Assembly (NCBI GenBank): GCA_037953745.1
Contig: JBAKBP010000766.1
Span: 48,501-112,500, forward strand
From: Lithodes maja
Taxonomy: Eukaryota; Arthropoda; Malacostraca; Decapoda; Lithodidae
Length of the DNA stretch: 64,000 bases
Direction: 5' to 3'
Of this stretch, positions 10,941 to 20,648 are shown one piece after another. A model generated the notes under the pieces. It was not told where the DNA came from and searched no databases. It was given only the letters and a program-made list of their open reading frames with translations. The translations under genes were made by a program, and so were the position numbers. Position 1 is the stretch's first letter; the number at the start of each line of letters is the position of its first letter.

Positions 10941-11580
10941 TAGCTCAAAATCTTTGGTCGAATTTGAAAGAATATTAGATCATGCCTGGAAAAATCAAGA
11001 ACAAAAATATAACCACAAAGCAAAGATAAACACCACTCGCCACCACCGCCACACCAGTATACAAGAAGTTGACTTGAACATTAATGACGAAGAACTGGTG
11101 CCACAGTCCTGAGAGGCCTCTACCAGAAGACATCTGTAAGTATATTTTACATTCATTGTCGTTACTAAATGCAATGCTATGGACGCATAGCAGAATTTGC
11201 AAATACGATCAAGTATCTACCTTTATGTACAAGCTCCTACACATAGGGGAACATTGTGGTTGAAGTCCATATAGATACAAAACAAATAGTAGAAAGCATT
11301 AATCTATGGTCTAAGCTAAAATTGGGCATCTATTTTACTTTAGTTTATGATATAAAAGTCGTTTTCTCTATTAATGGGCGCTGTTATTACTAGAGAAAAT
11401 GGATATATTAGCATATACTATTATAAATATCATTTGCCCGCTTATTATTTTTAAATTTCCTTTAAGTTTTCGTACTATATCTTAACTTTTATCCAATAGT
11501 AAGGATCAACGCGATTTATTTACATACTATTAAGATACCATTCATTATTATCTCTAAGAATGGACGAAATTTTCAAAATG
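10941..11580. other. AT-rich non-coding spacer
   Basis: No credible coding region, RNA gene or repeat was recognised. The sequence is AT-rich, with a short (CCACC)-rich patch near 11030. Confidence 0.6.
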
Positions 11581-11645
11581 TATATAAGATGTCCAAAAAA
11601 CTCTTCACGTCATCCATTCTTGGTTTTGAGAGCGAGACGATCGGT
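11581..11645 (+). promoter_or_regulatory. candidate core promoter: TATA, Inr-like and downstream motif
   Basis: TATATAAG lies at 11581-11588 and TCATCC, close to the arthropod initiator, at 11610-11615. The A at 11612 is 31 bp from the TATA start. GAGCGAGACGATCGG (11630-11644) sits where MTE/DPE elements occur and looks like them. Spacing is right for a Pol II promoter of the gene that follows; activity is inferred. Confidence 0.55.
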
Positions 11646-11696
11646 AGCATTTATTTGTTGTAAGCGCATATAATTTATAAGTTCATTATTATCGAG

Positions 11697-11895
11697 GTAA
11701 TTGCTTTGTTTTTTAATCTGTGTTGCATTATTTCATTAACTATTTCATATATTAGCTTGTTTTTTGTAATATTTTGTGCTTTAACATTTCTTAGGCAACA
11801 TCTAGGGCTAGGCCAATTAGAACATCAGTGATTATCCTTTAGCATTATTTAGATTATTTATTGATTGTTTGGGTTTAACTATATACTCTCCACAG
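11697..11895 (+). other. candidate 199-nt intron in the 5' untranslated region
   Basis: Donor ATCGAG|GTAATT at 11696/11697 and acceptor CTCTCCACAG|TA at 11895/11896, preceded by a pyrimidine-rich stretch. Joining these would place the coding ATG 2 nt into exon 2. GT-AG ends and length fit an invertebrate intron. There is no transcript evidence. Confidence 0.5.
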
Positions 11896-11897
11896 TA

Positions 11898-12500
11898 ATG
11901 AATGTAGGAAAGCCCACATTGTTTGAAAGGCTCTCGTTGGTGAAACCCGAGGGGGTTGAAGAGATGAATTGGTGCGTGTTTGACGTTGTATTTGAAGAGA
12001 CGAACGAGATGGAATGGTGTGAGAGTGATGTTGTATTTGAAGAGACGGACGAGATGGAATGGTGTGAGAGTGATGTTGTATTTGAAGAGACGGACGAGAT
12101 GGAATGGTGTGAGAGTGACGTTGAATATAAAGAGACGGACAAGAAGGAATTAGCTTGTGGGTCAGGTTGGAGTGTTTATGGGAGGAATGTCGAGAATTCA
12201 AAGCCCATATCAGATGGATGGCATGACATGGGTTCAAAGCCCATGGCTGGTGAATGGAATAACAAGCGCACTGATTGGAAATGTGGGGTTGAAGGATTAA
12301 AGAAATTGAAGCCGATGCATACGGCTGGGTATGGAGTCGAGGCGCCTCAAAGTGAGGAGGCCCCCACCACCATTAAGGCCACTACGAAGGTCTTAACAGC
12401 AAAGTGTACGGCTGGGTCTGGAGTTGAGGTGCCTCCAAGTGAGGAGGACCAAAACAAGCAGGACACTAGGAAACGAATATTAAGAGCGTTGTTCGGCTAG
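11898..12500 (+). CDS. unrecognised 200-aa protein with acidic 15-residue tandem repeats
   Basis: I do not recognise this protein. From the ATG at 11898 (first ATG after the predicted splice acceptor) it encodes 200 residues. Residues of about 25-90 are four tandem 15-residue units of the form CESDVVFEETDEMEW, the two central ones identical, the outer two diverged. A second duplication follows: TAGYGVEAPQSEEAP and TAGSGVEVPPSEEDQ about 37 residues apart. The C-terminus is basic (RKRILRALFG). There is no signal peptide or membrane segment. TATA/initiator, a 5'UTR intron and an AATAAA at 12651 bracket it, so it looks like a complete small gene. None of the transposon families in this window encodes anything similar. 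It could also be the sole ORF of an unknown mobile element. Confidence 0.5.
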   Translation: MNVGKPTLFERLSLVKPEGVEEMNWCVFDVVFEETNEMEWCESDVVFEETDEMEWCESDVVFEETDEMEWCESDVEYKETDKKELACGSGWSVYGRNVENSKPISDGWHDMGSKPMAGEWNNKRTDWKCGVEGLKKLKPMHTAGYGVEAPQSEEAPTTIKATTKVLTAKCTAGSGVEVPPSEEDQNKQDTRKRILRALFG

Positions 12501-12650
12501 TTGGCAACCCTTCAATAGCCACCAACGATCCATAGCCAACCAAAGGGATTGTTAAGAAAACTGTTGAATTGGGATGCTTTGCCACTTTTTACTCAGTTTT
12601 TTTATGCTATTATATGCTTTTATTTGAATTTTATTATAATTTCTTATGTA

Positions 12651-12656
12651 AATAAA
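12651..12656 (+). terminator. polyadenylation signal AATAAA
   Basis: AATAAA 150 bp after the stop codon of the repeat-protein ORF, in an AT-rich tail. It is the first canonical signal downstream. Confidence 0.5.
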
Positions 12657-13420
12657 ACACATAAATAGATTGTGGAAGAAAACTTTAAATTATTACTGTA
12701 TATTTATTGTTTTTATTCTAAATTTAGAATTACTCAAAATCTCAATTTAAGCTTTCCTAAATGCAATGAGTCTGAGAAATTAGGTGAATCTTAGGAAAGG
12801 TTAGATTAGGTTTTGGCACTTTTCTAAAACTAGGATACAAATATAATAATAAGTACAGTAATAATATATCCTTGGAGCGTGGGCTATGTGGTAGGGTTCA
12901 AAAGTCATATGCAGGGGGCCCCGGATTGAGGCCGAGCTGTTATTTAAGACACCCGTAGAAGACGATCGCTACCACCTATTATCGTAAGTCAACAACCAAA
13001 TCATGATAGTCGTAACAGTTGTAATTGTGATGTCATGAGTAGTACAATACCGTACTGTACTTTATTTTATGTTTTGAGCATTGCACTTTTTACCTAAAGG
13101 AACCTAGATATTGCTAATTATCCAGGAGGAGTCTTATAACATGTTGGTGATTCACTCATGTAGATTTTATTGTGCAAAGAATAGACATATTATGTCCTAT
13201 ATGTAGAACTATGATTATGTATTTTTAAAAAGTAGTATAATAATTATAATAATAATTCTTTATTCCAGACACCGAAGATAAATACAGTTTAGGGTATATG
13301 AGATAGGGAAGAAAAGTGTGAACAAAAGGAATGAAGGAGATAAGACCCCCGCAAACAACAACAACCACTGCCACCACGCCACCAAGACAAGAGGGCACAA
13401 GAGCCTCCTCATCATGCTTC
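12657..13420. other. AT-rich spacer with a decayed SINE-like patch
   Basis: Mostly AT-rich. Around 12871-12935 GGGCTATGTGGTAGGG and GGGGCCCCGGATTGAGGCC look like badly decayed A- and B-box blocks of a tRNA-derived SINE. 13247-13265 has a short AAT run. No coding region is supported. Confidence 0.35.
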
Positions 13421-15255
13421 TGTTACGACCGGGCACTCGGGTACACTAGGGCTCTTACACAGGACTCGAGTATGGCTCGCTGCCACAACGGAAACACACG
13501 ATCCCAACCCCAGAGTACTGCCAGCCGAACAAAAAACGCCACTACCCTCCAGAGTTCTATCTGCTATAACGGGGTATACAAGAACTCGGTACTAGCGTTT
13601 CACACAACAGACTAATAACAAGACGGGAGTTATCTAGTCTGGTCAACAATCAAACAAAGAAGAAAGTACTACAACACTAAAGAATAGTGTTGGCCGAAGC
13701 CGAAGTAATCCACCCTTGAACTAAGAACTTAAGAAGTCCTCCACCCTCTACTTCGGATCGGCACTATTACGTTACGTTAAACAATAGTCCTCGAGCATCA
13801 AGCAAGGAATCTTCTGATAAGTTAGATGCTTCTCGAATACTCATAAGAAGTAAGTATCGGATTTTGAACAGCAATTTAATGAATAACTCACTGGTAATTA
13901 AAGGCTTTAAATTGACATAAGAAGAATTATAAGAATAAGAATAAGCAATAGGATATGGCAAACATTAAGAAGAAGAAGTACTCCGACAATGCACTGGCAA
14001 TAGCCTACTAAGATTGTGCTCGTGGGCCACTAATCTCTAAAGTAGCTAAGCGTGCCACACATGAAATCAATAGTGCATAAACAATAATATACATAAGGAG
14101 AAGCTTCAATACTATGCTGTATCTGCTGGTCGAGCAAAGTCTAGCTGGGATATCTAAGGTTAGGAAACAATGGCCGAGCAAGCGGCTCGTAGCCTAGCGA
14201 GGTCCTTAAGACTGTGCGGCCAAATTACGTTAATTGACGGGATGCTCTCTTGAGAGATCCAGATCACTAGTATCTGGTTCTCTCCTGGCGATCCTCTCAA
14301 AGTCAAGCAAATGAGATAGCACAGTGTTGGGTGGCAGAGGCAAAAGCCCTCACTCGCAACACAGTGCTAAACTCCCACGGTACACAGTCAGAAAGACCAC
14401 CTAGGCGTTCCACGTCTCCGTTGCAATTGTACTGGTTCAACCGCAACCTAGTACTCATAGGAAATCACAACTCAGAAACCCTATCCCAGTCTAGCATTGC
14501 CTAAACCAGCAGAAAACAGGAACATGAATAATCGCACACAGGGAAATGCATATACGAGTGCAACAAACATCAATCAATCCTATTCTAGTTAACCCTTCCA
14601 AAAATAGGCTATCTAACATCTCGTGAGAACTCAAGCGATAATACTTTGGCTGACTAAATCTGCACCAAAGGGGTCATTGGTTAAAAAGGGACGAGAAGAG
14701 AAGAAGATAGGCTGTTCAGAGAGTAGAGAAAGTTCACATCAGTCGGAAGAATATGGATAGTTGCAAGGGATATGAGAAGTCGCTCTGCCTGATGAGTTCT
14801 AAAGAATGGTGGCAAGAACCTCTCTTTTTATACTCGGCCCTCTAGCGGCATATCTCAAACTACTTAAGGACCGCCCACTGGCAATCATGACGTCATATTC
14901 TCCCTCAATCTGGGATCGACAAAGGATTTCCCACGCGCTTGATGAGGGAGGAGGGAGGGAGTGAGGCCTACACACCTCGTGGCGCGCTCACTGGCCGTCG
15001 TTACATAACTCTCTCTCTCATCATTATAAATAAGTCCCACACACAATACTTATATCTAATGATGTAAAATAGAACTCGTTGACTTAGAAGAAAACAAAAT
15101 ACATAATTATAATACTTATAGTACAACGGTTCACATAAACTGAGTTAGGAAACTCTACACAGACTACAGCCAAAGTTCCTGCCCTGACGATCCTAGCGAG
15201 AGTGGGGCCTGACTGGGCGTTCTGTACAGCATGCTCATACTCGACATGCGTCACA
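13421..15255 (-). mobile_element. solo LTR of the Gmr1-type element 2 family
   Basis: It starts TGTTACGACCGGGC and ends CGACATGCGTCACA, as do the LTRs at 51565-53425 and 58226-60086, and it lies in the same minus orientation. CTTC flanks it on both sides (13417-13420 and 15256-15259), a 4-bp target duplication. No internal region is present, so this is the product of LTR-LTR recombination. It is clearly more diverged from the other two LTRs than they are from each other, so it is an older insertion. The LTR TATA block is retained as TTTTTATACTCGG near 14825. Confidence 0.92.
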
Positions 15256-15651
15256 CTTCATAGAGAGAGAGAGAGAGAGAGAGAGTGGGAGTGGTTGATA
15301 CCTGATTAGGGGCTATTTATTCCTAAGGAAGGGCATATTATAATGTCATTAGTGAAGGAACGGACACACACACAAACACGCACACAGACTTGTGTGTGTG
15401 GACAAGCGGTGATGTGTGTGTGTTGATCTGAGTGAAAATCTGTGAGTGTATGTGTGCATGGGATAGTGGGAATGAGTGTTTGTGTATGCGTATCTTGCTC
15501 ACCTTTATCATGACAAAAGGACTGCATTTTACAAACCATGAGTGTGTGTGTTGAATTCTAGCCTGTCAATGTTAAGCTGATAAATCTGTTTAATGCCCTA
15601 TGCATTTTCCGCCAAGTAGAAGGGACACACACACATACTTATGCACACTCA

Positions 15652-15689
<38 letters not shown>

Positions 15690-15905
15690 CACACGCACGC
15701 ACATACACTTACGCACACTCACTAACACACACACACACACACACACACATGCATTTTACAAACTCATGTGTGTGTGTGGGTTGGGGTTAGTTTCTAGCGT
15801 GTCAATGTTAAGCTATTTATTAAGCTGGGGAAAGCACTTGCTATATATGACATTATGACACTAATAAACAATAATACAATTATAAATAAATTAGCAAATA
15901 AATAC

Positions 15906-15940
<35 letters not shown>

Positions 15941-15975
15941 GTGAGTGAGTGAGTGAGTTAGAAATAGTTAGAGTG
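15256..15975. repeat. microsatellite block: GA, CA/TG and GTGA repeats
   Basis: Runs of GA at 15261-15286 and 15909-15938, CA-rich DNA at 15366-15760 and GTGA at 15936-15958. The phrase TAGC(C/G)TGTCAATGTTAAGCT occurs twice (about 15560 and 15796), so the block is partly duplicated. No gene is seen. Confidence 0.85.
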
Positions 15976-16099
15976 AGTGAGAGAGGGGTTGAACATGTGC
16001 AGGTTTACTATATCTTTGAAGGGGTATATTTATTTATTTATTTATTATTTTAGTTTTGTATGTTTTCTTCTATTAATTACTGTATTTTTATATATTTTT

Positions 16100-16377
16100 A
16101 TTTTCGTCGCTAGACCTCCCTCAAACTTAGAAAAACACCCCCAAGACAAATGTGTACATTTTACGGTCGAAAAATGCCGGTTCGTCCTAAATTACAGGCT
16201 CCTTATCTCCTGCCAGAAAACAATCGACACCTAAATGGCAAGATAGGTCTACAATTTACCGAAATAGGCGAAAGTTCTTAAAATCGTCAAACAAATGGGC
16301 CGAACATCTTCAAATCTCAAAGGCAATGGAGCTAAACACGAGGGAGAAAGGGGACCAGAAGAACGACCCATCTCCCC
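16100..16377 (-). mobile_element. TTAA-flanked dispersed element, type 2 (copy 1)
   Basis: Minus-strand copy of the repeat also found at 31977-32294 and 38547-38866. Its end CATCTCCCC abuts TTAA at 16378-16381, and the reverse complement starts GGGGAGATGGG. The left boundary is approximate (at the block GACCTCCCTCAAACTTAG). It is non-coding and non-autonomous. Confidence 0.65.
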
Positions 16378-16381
16378 TTAA

Positions 16382-16535
16382 GGGGAGGTGTGGTGGAGTG
16401 GTCATGCCACTGGATTGGTAATCCAGTGGACCCGGGTTCAAATCCGGATATGTCAATGGTAAGATATTATTGGGATTGAATTTGTGCTGTACCTAGTATC
16501 AGTGCATTACCACAAAGCCCACCGAAATGCCAAAA
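16382..16535 (+). repeat. SINE with tRNA-Thr(GGT)-like head
   Basis: 16389-16445 folds partly like a tRNA. The anticodon stem CTGGA/TCCAG encloses TTGGTAA, giving anticodon GGT, and GGGTTCAAATCC resembles a B box. The T stem and acceptor stem do not pair well, so it is a SINE head and not a working tRNA. The body, about 16460-16535 (GTGCTGTACCTAGTATCAGT and on), is shared in reverse orientation with 34500-34592. Confidence 0.65.
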
Positions 16536-16554
16536 CAATATGTACATCATATAA

Positions 16555-16980
16555 TTATCTTGTACTGATATGGTTGTGTTACATACCAATTTTAAGTTGG
16601 AAGATCGATATCAATATTTATTCTTATATAATAGGAAAAATATTATGGAATAATCGAAGTCCTGAACTTTGGCTATTCATATCAATACCACAAGATACTG
16701 GGTCTATATCACATATCAATACCACAAGATACTGGGTCTATATCACATATCAATACCACAAGATACTGGGTCTATTTCACACATATATCTTGTACTAATA
16801 TGGTTGTGTTACATACCAATATTAAGGAGGAAGATCGATATCAATATTGATTATAATATATATACAAAAATAATATGGAAAAATCGAATTCTTTAACTTT
16901 GGCTATTCATATCAATACCACAAGATACTGGGTCTATATCACATATTGTACTACTCTGGTTGTGTTACATACCAATTTTA
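16555..16980 (+). repeat. 159-bp satellite family, plus orientation, with internal triplication
   Basis: Copies contain GGTTGTGTTACATACCAAT, GGAAGATCGATATCAATATT and CATATCAATACCACAAGATA. The same family is in the opposite orientation at 37741-38160, where the period is 159 bp. Here a sub-unit of about 36 bp (CAATACCACAAGATACTGGG) is tandemly triplicated at about 16683-16780. Confidence 0.8.
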
Positions 16981-17235
16981 AGCGAGCGATAGCGAGACAG
17001 CATTGTATGGATAAGTCCGGCTTCGCCGGAATTTTTTTTCTATCAAAAATGTACAAATTTAGCCTGATGTCAAAAAAAAATACATATATGCCTATGCTGG
17101 CTCGCTACCGCTCGCCAGGAAAATATTGACACCTGGATGGGGGTAAACGTCTTAAAACAGTAGGCTGAATGGAGCCGAATGGATACAAGCTAAAGAGAGA
17201 GGGAGAGGAAGAGACAAAAAGCGAGGTGGGCTCCT
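16981..17235 (+). mobile_element. TTAA-flanked foldback element, type 1 (truncated copy)
   Basis: It contains the family core GCGAGCGATAGCGAG, a short GTCCGGCTTCGCCGGA hairpin and the arm GGATGGGGGTAAACGTCTT, ending GGGCTCCT at a TTAA (17236-17239). The left arm is missing; the element begins next to the satellite. Confidence 0.65.
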
Positions 17236-17239
17236 TTAA

Positions 17240-17361
17240 ATCAAGTAATGCCACTTTAGAAAAACCTCATACAAACCACCCGGGATTCGAACCCTGGGAG
17301 GGTCTAGGGTTCGAATCCTGGGTGGTTTGTATGAGGTTTTTCTCAAGTGGCATTACTTGAT
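17240..17361. repeat. TTAA-bounded long hairpin with tRNA B-box-like tips
   Basis: Two arms of about 60 nt (ATCAAGTAATGCCACTT... and its inverse) pair with only a few mismatches around a short loop near 17298-17304. TTAA abuts both outer ends (17236-17239 and 17362-17365). Near the loop each arm has GGGATTCGAACCC or GGGTTCGAATCC, a B-box-like block in both orientations. It is non-coding and resembles a foldback MITE. Confidence 0.75.
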
Positions 17362-17365
17362 TTAA

Positions 17366-17552
17366 CCCATTCTGTACCGGCGACATATTTTTGATTTGAT
17401 TTCACCTATATTTAGACATGTTTATGAAGCTTAGGAAGGATATAATATAGCTGACATGATTAATTGAGATAGTCTGTAGCCTTTTAATGAGTAGACGGCC
17501 TTCCTAAGCTGTACAAAATATAATGAAAAGTACATCACCGGTACAGAAGGGG
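17366..17552. mobile_element. piggyBac-like MITE 1 (TTAA target, CCC-starting inverted repeat)
   Basis: It opens TTAA|CCCATTCTGTACCGGCGAC and closes CATCACCGGTACAGAAGGGG|TTAG. Internal blocks (TTAGGAAGGA and CCTTCCTAAGC) are also inverted. TTAA target plus a CCC terminus is typical of piggyBac-type elements; the right-hand TTAG is a one-base decay. At 187 bp it is too short to code. Confidence 0.75.
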
Positions 17553-17575
17553 TTAGATATTATAGTTGAAAGGGT

Positions 17576-17817
17576 TAGCCCCGTCTGTACCGGCGACGTC
17601 TTTCTAATTTTATTCTAGCTATATTTTGACACTGTAGTGCAGTTTACGAAGGATCTGTGGCAGTAGAAAGGGTTAAGTGAGAAAGGCCTACAGCAATTAA
17701 CAGGCTTTGAACTATCTCACTTAACCCTTTCAACTGCCACAGACCCTTCGTAAACTGCACTAAAATGTCTAAATATAGTTAGAATACACTTAGAAAGACG
17801 TCGCCGGTACAGAAGGG
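17576..17817. mobile_element. piggyBac-like MITE 2, near-complete palindrome
   Basis: It starts TTAG|CCCCGTCTGTACCGGCGACG and ends CGTCGCCGGTACAGAAGGGG|TTAA, the same terminus as MITE 1. Arms of more than 100 nt pair: TAGTGCAGTTTACGAAGGAT and GTGGCAGTAGAAAGGGTTAA are matched inverted around 17736-17764. A nested inner palindrome ends in TTAA on both sides (about 17670 and 17724). Confidence 0.78.
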
Positions 17818-17839
17818 GTTAATGGTGCGAAAAGTGACA

Positions 17840-18617
17840 ATGGATTCCTGTTGGTGTTTACGAAGGCTGGCTCTATAACGGCGAGGGTTCGAGCCCCGCT
17901 GACGGTACCTGAAGGTCGGCTGATGAAAGGTGAAGGGGTCAAAGCCGGGACCTGTCCGGGTGTTTTTCCTGGTTTCAACTTGTAGCCAGGATGAGAGGGA
18001 GGGAGTGTGTGTGTGTGTGAGAGAGAGGGGGAGGAGTGAGTGTGTGTGTGTGTGAGAGAGAGTGAGGGGGTGGGGAGGGAGGAGTGAGAGTGAGTGAGTG
18101 TGTGTGTGTTTGTATGTGTGTGTGTGTACGAGAGAGAGAGAGGGAGGAGTGAGACTGAGAGAGAGTGAGTTAGTGTGAGAGAGATTGAATGTGTGCAAAC
18201 TGTGTCAACTTATAAGAACTTTTGAGTCATGAAGATTAGTTAAAAGCGTATAATAATGGATGGGGAGAGAGAGAGGGGGAGAGGGAGTGAATATGTGTGT
18301 GTGTGTGTGTGTGAACTTTAAGAACTGTTTTATCATTCGGATTAGTTAGAAGAAGCGTATAATAATAGACGAGAAGAAGAAGAACAGACAGAGAGAGAGA
18401 AAAAAAAAGAGTGAATGTGTGTGAACTTTAAGAACTGTCGAATCATTAGGATTAGTTAGAAGCGTATGCTGATTGACAAGAAGAATAACACACACAGAGA
18501 AAGAGAGAGTGTGTGTGTGAATGTGTGTGTGAACTTTAAGAACTGGAATAATTAGGATGAAATAATATTTTCGCTATAATATACGCTAGAAGCGTATACT
18601 AATAGACGAGAAGAAGA

Positions 18618-18689
<72 letters not shown>

Positions 18690-18870
18690 TTAAGTTTCAT
18701 CAACCTTCGATTGTTTATGATTGGTACACGATATGTAATTACTGATGTGTGCAGGCTACATCTGTCGATGTGTGTGTGTGTGTGTGTGTGTGTAGTGTCT
18801 CAATGTGTGTGTGTGTGTGTGTAGTGTCTGTCAGTGTGTGTATATGTGTGTGTGTGTGGTGTCTGTCAAT
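17840..18870. repeat. SINE-like patch followed by GT/GA microsatellites and short tandem duplications
   Basis: 17880-17925 holds a good B box (GGTTCGAGCCCC) but no clear tRNA fold. From 18000 on there are mixed GT and GAGA tracts. The phrase GAACTTTAAGAACTG followed by an ATTAGGATTAGTTAGAAG-type block recurs at about 18312, 18426 and 18531, each ending at a GA or AGAAG tract. There is a long GA run at 18630-18686 and TG runs at 18772-18862. No coding content. Confidence 0.7.
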
Positions 18871-18884
18871 GTGTGTTACTCAGT

Positions 18885-19357
18885 TACTTGTTCGTCAAGG
18901 GGAATCCACGCAATGCGAGCTAAGCTCATTATTATCGCGCCTCCTTAACTGGGAATGTATTGCGTGAAATGCATGGTAAGTGTTTTATGTATCGTTGGAA
19001 TGGCTGTGGATGTGTGTGTAGTCTGTATTTTAGCCAATTGGCGACATCTGGATACGAAGGCTTAGGGTTAACCTGTACCGTACCATTCTCACTACGGTAC
19101 CAGTCTCACCCGAAGGCTTAGGTTGACCAGTAGCTTAGGTTGACCAGTATGATACCCATCTCGCCTTGTAACCGATCACCAACCCCAGATGGGACGTCAC
19201 AACTTTGTCCACTTATTCCAGGTTCCTATTTATACTGCTAGGTGAACAGAGGCTACACTGTTAGGAGACTTGCCCAAATGTCTCTTCCCCGCCCGGGTCT
19301 TGAACCCGGGACCTTCTGGTTGTGAGCCAGACGCGCTATCAGTTACGCCACGGGGAG
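18885..19357 (-). repeat. SINE with tRNA-Val(CAC)-like head (copy V1)
   Basis: On the minus strand 19357-19286 resembles a tRNA: the anticodon arm TCTGG/CCAGA encloses CTCACAA (anticodon CAC, valine) and CCCGGGTTCAAGACCCGGG forms the T arm. The body continues toward 18885 and includes CCTCTGTTCACCTAGCAGT and GTATCATACTGGTCAACC. The last 230 bp are almost identical to those of the copy at 60985-61475. It is embedded in TG repeats on both sides. Confidence 0.78.
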
Positions 19358-19409
19358 GTGTGTGTGTGTGTGTGTGTTAAAAATGTGTTTGTTTAGTGTC
19401 TGTAAATGT

Positions 19410-19449
<40 letters not shown>

Positions 19450-20104
19450 AAAAAAAATGAATGATTGTGTACGTGTGTTTGTATGTGCCATGTGTGAATA
19501 TGGAGGTGTGACAGGAGGGAAGGAGGGATTCCAAGACCTTTCAACCCATTTCGATGTCAATTTTAGGACCTTTCCTGCTATTTAGGTGTCGATTTTTTTC
19601 CAGGCGAACGAAAGTGAGCTTGAAAAAAATTACACATTTACTTAGAAGGGGGATCTAATGGATGTTTGATTTTATTTTTATTTTTATTTTTAAGCTTGAT
19701 AGAGGTCTAGGGAGGAAAATCTATGTTTTTTTTTTAAGTTTGATGGAGGTCTAGGGAGAGAAAAATAAATAAATAAATAAATAAATATATGAAATAACCG
19801 ACTAAAAAATGAACCCTTCCCCCTTAAAAGCTTAAAAGCGCATATTCCTGACCAGAAGTTAAATAATAGGACCAACTAACCATTTGCGACTTTCATGCTA
19901 TAATAAGGCGGTGAAACACGAGCAATTTACCGGCAATATTTACGGGCAATTGTAGTCTGGCAGCTTGGAAAAATATTAGTTCCATTTGTTTTTTGTTTTT
20001 TTATTTCTATTGTATATATTGTTATACGCTGTAGTAGGTTTTTTCCATAGACCTCTAACAAACTTAGAAAAAAAAACTCCAAAATTCCCCTTGGGAGGAA
20101 GCTA
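19358..20104. repeat. microsatellites and fragments of the TTAA type 2 element
   Basis: TG and GA runs occupy 19358-19446. From 19555 to about 19760 there are decayed pieces of the type 2 TTAA element (TTTAGGTGTCGATTT, GTTTGATGGAGGTCTAGG), and 20045-20100 holds another piece in reverse. No gene is supported. Confidence 0.6.
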
Positions 20105-20600
20105 AAGATAATTATGAATAAGTAAATAAATAAATGAATATATAAATAATAAATGATATATAATATATGAACAAATAATTAATTATAATAAATAATAATA
20201 CATAATAAATAATAAATAAATAAATAAGTAAATGAAAAAGTAAATAAATAATAAATAATAAATAATATATACTAATTAATAATAAATAATAATTAATAAA
20301 TAATATATACGAATTAATAATAAATAATAAATAATATATACTAATTAATAATAAATAATAATTAATAAATAATATATACTAATTAATAATAAATAATAAA
20401 TAATATATACTAATTAATAATAAATAATAAATAATATATACTAATTAATAATAAATAATAAATAATATATACCGGTACTAATTAATAATAAATAATAAAT
20501 AATATATACTAATTAATAAAATATAATACATAAATAACAACAAATAATAACAAATACTAATAAACAATAAATAATAATAAATAATTAAATAAATGAACAC
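20105..20600. repeat. AT-rich tandem array of AATAATAAATAATATATACT units
   Basis: Nearly pure A/T. From about 20255 to 20520 units of roughly 55 bp built from AATAATAAATAATATATACT and TAATTAAT repeat several times with little change; one unit carries a CCGG insertion at about 20471. Confidence 0.85.
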
Positions 20601-20648
20601 AAAAATATATGTAATTCCATAATAGGCCTATTTAGAATTTGTTTAAGG

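Noticed and set aside
13331..13615. 94-codon ORF spanning the solo LTR edge
   Set aside because: It crosses the LTR boundary at 13421; the LTR part recurs at 51565 and 58226 with the same non-coding sequence.
15306..15539. Cys/Val and Thr/His rich ORFs here and at 18749, 37495, 60351, 61440, 61594 and 62004
   Set aside because: They are translations of TG/CA and GA microsatellites with no conserved domain.
16389..16460. Functional tRNA-Thr gene
   Set aside because: The T stem and acceptor stem do not pair, and the sequence continues as a repeat body also found at 34500-34592, so it is a SINE head.
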